Below, piece after piece: positions 57,750 through 64,000 of a stretch of DNA of 64,000 nucleotides. Position numbers and translations under genes: made by a program. The stretch covers positions 5,724,453 through 5,788,452 of the forward strand of contig LNAC01000032.1 of assembly GCA_002007465.1 (NCBI GenBank), read 5' to 3'. The DNA is from Ailurus styani (lineage: Eukaryota > Chordata > Mammalia > Carnivora > Ailuridae). The notes below the pieces were generated by a model that made no database searches, was not told the DNA's origin, and saw only the letters and a program-made list of their open reading frames with translations. Numbering within the stretch: position 1 is the first letter of the stretch; every line of letters begins with the position of its first letter.

Positions 57750-57960
57750 ATTTTAAAAACTTTCTACTTTTATATAGTTTTATAGAGTAAGCTTTTATAT
57801 ACATTATCTTTCTTAAACTCGCAGTAATCCTGTTACTGAAATAACAGTTCTCATTTTAAAAAAGAGGACTTTAAGACTTAAAGAAAATGAATGACTTGTC
57901 CAGTGTTAAGGGATCTAGTGAGCTACACATTTAGGACTCATCTCAGGTCAAGCCTTGCCA
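57750..57960 (-). repeat. MIR, minus strand
   Basis: 'TACATTATCTTTCTTAAACTCGCAGTAATCCTG', 'AGAGGACTTTAAGACTTAAAGAAAATGAATGACTTGTCCAG' and 'CTAGTGAGCTACACATTTAGGACTC' follow the antisense MIR order. Confidence 0.75.
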
Positions 57961-60789
57961 TCTTTCCTAACATTACAGATGACTCTTTGAAGATTTACTG
58001 AGAGCAACACATGAATGGATAGGAATGAAATGGGAGAGCCCAGATTCCAGAAAGGACTGCTTAAGTCATAACTACTCTCTCTAGAGAAAAGGCGGATGGT
58101 GCAGAGTGGGAAGTCAGCAGCAATTTATTGTTTGACTTCCATGTTCCCAGCACTAACATAAAAAGAAACCACTGAGTATGGGGTTATGGTTTAGACAGGG
58201 GATGCTGTTTTATAGGAACATTGAAAATAGAAATGATTCAGTAAAGTTTAGAAGTAAGAACATGGAAATGCCTGGGAAGAAACAGAGCAGAACATTTCTA
58301 GAAAAATTATTATTATTAGAGATATGAAGAAAAGTTATTCGTGATCATCAAATATCCTTATATTTCTTTGTAAGGGCCATTTGACTAGTTTTGGCAAAGG
58401 AAGCATGAGCAGAAGCGAAGAACGTCCTATCTATACAGAGGAAATGAAAAGCCCATATCCCTCCTTCATCTCACTCTCTTTCCAGTGGAGCTGTCATACT
58501 CCAGATTGCATGACCATAAGATGGACTTGCATAATAACTCACATTAGACTGTGAGTTGAGAGAGAGAAATTTTTTTTTCAAGCTACCAAAATTGTAAGGT
58601 TTGCTTGTTCTTGCAGTATAGTTTATCCCATCCTTGCTAACTTGAAGTTTAGTTCTGTCCTTTTTTTTTTTCTTTAATTTTGTGGTGACACTGGTGTAGC
58701 AGTTGGCAAATGTAAGGGAAACAACAACAACAATTAATTATTTGGAAGTTCAAAAATTAGCGATCTATATTATGCCCAGACCGAACAGTAAAACATTTCA
58801 GGATGTCATGTGAAAGACAGACTGCTTTGTGTGTTTACTATTCACTGGGCTTGGCAAAGTATTCAAAATAAAGAAACATCATTAAGGCAGAATTAGCCAA
58901 GTTGTAAGCAGAAATAGAAAGAAATAGAGTCATTTAAGCTCAGAGGCTCGGCCAACTGGAAAATATTTCTAAAAATAGGATGAAAGAGCATTTGAACAAT
59001 AAAGACCCATTAGGCTTTCTCAGTTGATGTAATCCAAGGACTCAGGTAAAAGTATGGTTTTTTTCTTCCAAGCCTGATAGCCTCAAAGCAGCCATCAGTA
59101 AAGAGGTTGGGAGTTTGAGGATGAGAAGGTGAGAGAAAGCAAAGGCAGCAGATCTGAAAGAGATGTCTCAAAAAGATTTGGGTATGGATATTGACACATT
59201 GAACTGACTGGAAGAAAAATAGATTCAAACACTCATATTTGAAGAAAATGGTATTGATAAAATGAATTCAAGTATTTAAGACTTAAAACAAGCCTTAGGC
59301 CTTTAATCTTTCTTAAATGGATTTTGGACTTAGAAAAGGCTGTTTATTCCCCAAGCAGAGCATATTCACCATCTCCAATCTTCAGATAGAGTCAAGAATG
59401 AGAGTGGAAAGGAAGAGAGCTTTCCTAGGAGCTCTGGAAAACTGTGGACAAAATGTTCCTAGATACCAGAATTACAGACTCATAAAAAAGTCCTCTGCTC
59501 CCAGAGTTAGGGACTTCACAGTGTTTTCTATGCCTTCCATTATCTTGTTTTCTGATTAAGGGCTTTGTTGTGGTTATGTCCCAGCTCCAATTTTTTTCTT
59601 TGGAAGTGTTTGCTTTGTAATTCATATGACATAATGCCAATAAGAGATACATTTGGACCTAATGTGGAGGGCCATGTGGACAAGCTTCCTCCAATTGCTT
59701 ATGAAGGAAGTAGAGGACATTGGACATTAGGAGGCAAACTGTAGTGTCATCCCATTGTGTGACGCCAATGAATATGCCCTTGGAATCAGTACCCAAGAAA
59801 ATCATTCATTTATTTGCTATTTCATACTGAATTTAATTAACATAAGCAAGAACAGTAAGGGAATTAGGTCCATATCCTGCCTTTTAACAAAAGAGATATT
59901 TATGTATTCCTATTTATATACTGTTATTTTTTTAAAAATTATGGTAGTATATAAGCAAATGGAGAACTTTAAAGTGGTATAAAAAGACATACATTTTCTC
60001 ACTTTTAGCTCTGTTTAGATTATATGCGTTATTTTTATTTGCTCAACATCCTTTCTCTCCATGTCCTGGTGGCAGACCTCTCCTCCATGGCTATGTTTGT
60101 GGGCATATCACCCAAACAATGTCAGATATAGTAGTTCAGCTTCTTTAGTCAGAATGACTATTTTGGAGGCTGAGCACATGGTCCTTTACCTTATATTTTA
60201 TATGATTTTAGCCAGTGGTCCTAAGTTCACACGGGAATAAACCTAAACCTTTAGGTGATAAAGTTGCCTTGCCTTCTGGATAAAGTTGATTCGATGTAAC
60301 TATGCTTATGTTAATATATGAGAAAGTGTCGTTTTTGTTTTTTTTTTAAAGACAGGCAGAATAAATTCTGGGTCCTTTTGAGTCTCTGTGATTTCAAACA
60401 CTCCTAGGCCTAGCACCACATTTGCTTTTCCACTGATAGATTTATACATTAATGGAAGTAGCATTCCTCTTTTCATTTAACTTAGGTTGGTTTAGATTTT
60501 TGTCACTGTAATTAAAAAGGCTTCTAATTAATTTACTTCTAGCCATACCCATACGTGGTAAATAGTTAATACATCTCTTTGTGTGATGTCCCAGAAAATT
60601 TCCATCCATATGTATACTTGACTATCTAAGTATAGCATGTTTTACATACTGTTCTGTGCAACTTTATTTTCACTTGAGAGTAAACCATCATTCCATTAGA
60701 CTTTGCTTATTTATTCCATAATTTCATGTGGAGTCAGGTAAGTTCAGTGCAGTAGACACACTAGAAAAAGCTACTCCAGTGAAGTAACT
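57961..60789. other. repeat-poor unique DNA, no gene recognised
   Basis: A stretch of 2.8 kb without recognised transposons. Open frames of 60-80 codons occur on both strands near 59.0-59.6 kb with no motif or splice context that I can support. Confidence 0.4.
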
Positions 60790-61065
60790 AAGATGATAAT
60801 CAGACCTAGGACAATGCTTTGGGGGTGGTCCAGAAATGAAGGATCTAGCCACAGGGATATCAAGGGGAAGTGCATTTGGAATGGTCAGTACAAAGCTCTG
60901 AGTTGAGTATCCTGGAGTACTGGAGGACAACCAAGTGAACACAATAGAAAGTAATAAACTGGGGTCACAGTGGTTGTGAAAGTACTTGTAGGTTAAGGGA
61001 ACCCCCCAGAGTGTTTTGAACAGAGAAATGAAATGATCTAATTTAGGTATTAAAAAGAACACTCA

Positions 61066-61270
61066 GGGCCACCTGGGTGGCTTAGTTAGTTGAGCGTCCC
61101 ACTTTTGGTTTTGGTTCAGGTTGTGATCTTGCAGTTGTGGGATCAACCTTGCATGGGCTCTGTCCTTCCTTCGGAGTCTGCTTCAGATTCTCTCTCCCTT
61201 CCCCTCTGCCCTCCCCACTGCTCTTGCACTTGTGTGTGTGCTTTCTTTCTAAAATAGATAAATAAAATCT
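61066..61270 (+). mobile_element. CAN-SINE, older class, plus strand
   Basis: Head GGGCCACCTGGGTGGCTTAG and a 'GTTGAGCGTCCCACTTTTGG' body with an ATAAATAAAATCT tail. The left duplication AAAAAGAACACTCA (61052-61065) recurs at the right as AAAAAGAA, then (CAC)16, then TCA: a repeat has grown inside the right copy. Confidence 0.93.
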
Positions 61271-61278
61271 AAAAAGAA

Positions 61279-61326
61279 CACCACCACCACCACCACCACC
61301 ACCACCACCACCACCACCACCACCAC
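61279..61326. repeat. (CAC)16 trinucleotide repeat
   Basis: Sixteen uninterrupted CAC units. The pre-insertion site has a single CAC (in AAGAACACTCA), so the array arose within the right target-site duplication of the adjacent SINE. Confidence 0.97.
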
Positions 61327-62280
61327 TCAGGCAGCTTTAAAGAAAATAGACCAGAGGAGAGCTATGTGCAATATGGAAACCAAATGGGAAGCTATCTCCA
61401 CAGTCAAAGCAGGAGATGATGGTGGCAGTTTTGAGAGAGGGTTAAGTTCTGAATATACTTTCGAGGAAGTTGTGAGAAAAATTGCTGATGAAATGAATAT
61501 AGAGAAAAAGAGGAGTCTGACTCTGAAATTACTAACCCAAGAATTAGAAGAATGGAGTTACCGTTTATTAAGAAAGAATAGAAGGAGAAGGAGCAGATTG
61601 TGCAGGTAGTGGTCAACAATCAAAAAGGTCAGTTTGGGAATTCATTTTGAGATATTCAAAATGTAAGTGGAGCATTGGGGATCTGGCTACAAAAATGAAT
61701 TTTAGAATTGTAACATGAGATTCCCTAGGTAATAACCACAAATAGAAAAAGGAAGATATCCAAGAACCGAATTCGGGAAAATATCAATATCAGAGGCTGG
61801 GGTAAAAAAAAGAGACCAAGAAGGAGTATCCTTTTGGATGGGGCAGATACCCTAGAAAATAAATGAAACAAATGTTTCAAGAAAGAAGTGATCAAGAGCC
61901 CCAAATATTACTAAGATGAGTATGATCCAGAGTGAGAACTAACTCTAGGATTTGGTAAGTGAAAATCAGGGGTGATCTCGTCATGAACAGTTTTAGTGAA
62001 AAAACATAAACAAAAGCCTGGCTAGAGTAGATTCAGGAGAGAAAAAAGAGTGAGAGGAAAAGGAACCATGAAATATGGACAAAAATTTTCAAGATACTTT
62101 CATATTTAGAAAAAAAGTAAATAAAAAAAGAAAACTTGCTGCAGAGCAATGAAATTCAAAAGTGTTTTTTTAAAGATTGAGTATAATGGAGATGATTTGT
62201 TTTAAATGGAAAAATTGATACAAAAGACAGAAAGGAGGACAAATGTCTTTTAATAACCAAAGGCAGTATAATCCATTATA

Positions 62281-63450
62281 TAAATAAGTGAAGTTTTTGG
62301 CATCAAAATGGAACAAAATCTTGGAAGAAAAAATAACATAGGTGTAGAAGCCAGTAAGTTTGTAGATATTTGTGTGTGTGTGGGTGCTGTATTCCTCTTA
62401 AGATTGTTATCACATTTTCCAAGCAAAATAAAAAGAAAAAAGAGGAAGGGGTGTTGGAGGTTTGGGAAGCATGGAGAGGACAGATACAGTTGTTGAGAAT
62501 GTGGGAGAAAAATGTACAGGGATCACCCAATAGCACTAATGGTCCACCCCAGGTCTGTGATAATGAACACAAAGTATAGCAAGTTAGGATGATAGTTTTG
62601 AATTCTGTTTTAGTTATACTGAAGATTACAGGTGCTAGGTGAACAGAGTATTGGAATTCCCAAGATTTGCGGTTTTTCCAGCTAGGCACACTGCATAAAA
62701 AAAGTATCAGGGAATAAATGATGAAAGCAAAGGAGCAGTACTAATGATGGATCAAGGCTGGGAAATTATGGGAAGGAGCACGTGAAAGGGGCGAAGGACA
62801 GGAAAAATGTAGCAGATCAATGGAAGAGAGATTCTAGTGATGCAAAAAAAAAAGGTTTTTTTTTTTTGAAGTTTAAGTATTAGGGAATTGATCAGGAAGG
62901 CTAGGAAATTTGAAAGTGAGAACCTGGAAATTCTGAATGCAAAGGGTTATGAGGTTATTGGAAATGTAGGTCTAAGAATGCTGCAAAAAAGCTAATGAAA
63001 TGGAGACCAGGTTACAGGAGGGAGCATCACTGTGGATATTGAAATTATCAAGAATTATGATGGAAGTATTGCAGAGAGAGAGAGAGAGAGGGAGAGGAAG
63101 AAAGAGAGAAGAAAGGAAGACAAAGGGTGAGAGGAAAGCAGGAAAGAGGAAGGAGAGTCCCCTGTGTTAAGACATCGAAAGAACATACAAGGTCATACAA
63201 AGTGGGTAACTGGCTGCTGTAAGTAGAGATAGTTCAGGGCATTGATGACAGATGACTTTCAAAACCCCTTTCTTTGTTAATGGCTACATCGAATACATGG
63301 TATTAATATGTAACAACTTATGTTGTCAATACTTGATTGAAACAAGCAGAGCAATTGCTAATTTAAAATACGTGTTTCTTTGAATTGGGGTAGTATTTTT
63401 TCAAACTGATCACCCCAAATTTTGAATATTGCCTTTCTCACCATAGCTTT
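62281..63450. other. unique or ancient-repeat DNA with purine tracts
   Basis: No gene recognised. A 128-codon minus-strand frame at 62303-62689 has no known domain. A/T runs lie at 62848-62869. Purine-rich text at 62.7-63.07 kb may continue the ancient repeat. Confidence 0.4.
63072..63160. repeat. (GA)n and purine-rich tract
   Basis: GAGAGAG run followed by nearly pure A/G sequence on the plus strand, a type of tract that can form triplex DNA. Confidence 0.9.
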
Positions 63451-63460
63451 AAAGATTTTA

Positions 63461-63630
63461 GGGGTGCTTGGGTGACTCAGTTGGTTAAGCCTCTGCCTTC
63501 TGCTCAAGTTCTCAGGGTCCTGGGATTGAGCCCAGCATTCCTCTCCTTGCTCAGCAGGGAACCTTCTCTCTCTCCCCCTGCCTGCTGCTCCCCCTATTTG
63601 TGCGCTCTCTCTGTCAGATAAATAAATATT

Positions 63631-63678
<48 letters not shown>

Positions 63679-63685
63679 ATATTTT
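63461..63685 (+). mobile_element. CAN-SINE with long (AAAT)n tail, plus strand
   Basis: Head GGGGTGCTTGGGTGACTCAG, 'GGTTAAGCCTCTGCC', a small deletion around the GTCATGATC part, a CT-rich body and about 16 AAAT units with interruptions. No clear duplication because both flanks are A/T-rich. Confidence 0.92.
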
Positions 63686-63744
63686 CTAAAATGAATTTAT
63701 CTTTGCCAATCTGATATGTAAGGGAAAAAATTGCATTTATTAAA

Positions 63745-64000
63745 AAAATAGATTTATGGAGATATAATTACATAACTTACAACTCACCAGTTTAAAATAC
63801 ACAATTCATTTAATTTTGATATATTCACAGACTTGGACAACCATTCACCACAATGGATTTCAGAACATATTTCATCACTTCACCAGAGAAAACCCACACC
63901 TACCAGCAGTCACTCATCCTCTCTTTGTTCCCAAACCCCACAGCCTAGGAAAAGATTAATAATAGTCTGTCAATATAGATTTATTTGTTCTGGACCTTTC
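63745..64000 (-). mobile_element. old L1 3'-end fragment, minus strand, runs off the window
   Basis: 'AGATATAATTACATAACTTACAACTCACCAGTTTAAAATACACAATTCA', 'GACTTGGACAACCATTCACCAC' and 'TCACTTCACCAGAGAAAACCC' are the antisense of an old L1 3' end, like the copies at 32.5 and 36.6 kb. It is cut by the window edge. Confidence 0.78.

Larger units (their letters stand above)
60790..62280 (+). repeat. unclassified ancient purine-rich repeat, interrupted
   Basis: 'GAGAAATGAAATGATCTAATTTAG ... AAGAACACTCAGGCAGCTTT' and after the inserts 'GCAGGAGATGATGGTGGC', 'GTAGTGGTCAACAATC', 'AGATGAGTATGATCC' follow an ancient repeat also seen near 18.6, 49.3 and 53.4 kb. A SINE and a trinucleotide repeat split it at the 'AAGAACACTCA' site. 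Confidence 0.5.

Noticed and set aside
62303..62689. 128-codon minus-strand open frame
   Set aside because: Low-complexity purine/pyrimidine bias produces an F/H/S-rich peptide without a known domain, beside an ancient repeat.
557..63685. tRNA-like sequences with box A and box B
   Set aside because: All those I noticed are heads of CAN-SINEs or MIRs with tails and duplications. None folds as an independent tRNA gene by inspection.

Overview
The window is non-coding DNA from a carnivore nuclear genome, most likely a mustelid (ferret, mink, marten, badger or otter group). The main evidence is about 27 copies of the tRNA-derived carnivore SINE (CAN-SINE). Their heads read like GGGCGCCTGGGTGGCTCAG, followed by a CT-rich stretch, (AAAT)n and poly(A), and many have intact target-site duplications. 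Several young copies carry the 'GGGTTAAAGCCTCTGCC ... GCCTACTTGTGATCTCTCTC' form, which I associate with mustelids rather than dog, cat or bear. A carnivore-type L1 3' end (31.8-32.1 kb) and a gammaretrovirus-like solo LTR (27.1-27.5 kb) fit this. The species call rests on memory of repeat subfamilies and was not searched.

I found no protein-coding gene, tRNA, rRNA, snRNA or CRISPR array that I can support. All open frames are short. The longest is a decayed L1 ORF2 segment (174 codons, minus strand, 44.6-45.1 kb); others lie in L1, SINE or LTR sequence, or in unique sequence where they look like chance. The window could be intergenic or intronic, and the sequence alone does not decide.

Layout: 0-14.8 kb is AT-rich unique DNA with scattered SINEs, two MIRs, an L1 fragment and microsatellites. 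14.8-18.5 kb holds two old L1 segments in opposite orientation. 18.5-26.1 kb is unique DNA with SINEs, a MIR and nested ancient repeats. 26.1-28.6 kb is a nested stack: L1, SINE, solo LTR and a second SINE. 28.6-31.8 kb is a repeat-poor block with a promoter-like sequence and a CpG-retaining segment. 31.8-47.1 kb is an L1 graveyard, including a nearly full-length minus-strand L1 (about 33.6-39.9 kb) broken by later insertions. 47.1-64 kb is mostly unique or ancient-repeat DNA with SINEs, two LTRs, a hAT remnant and microsatellites.

No new biological system is evident. The points most worth a second look are the CpG-retaining unique segment near 30.3-30.7 kb, the TATA/CCAAT-like sequence near 29.4 kb, a splice-site-bounded open stretch partly made of hAT transposon (41.09-41.20 kb), a (CAC)16 expansion inside a SINE target-site duplication (61.28 kb), an in-frame tetranucleotide expansion in a dead L1 ORF2 (44.95 kb), and the nested insertions that can be dated relative to each other.
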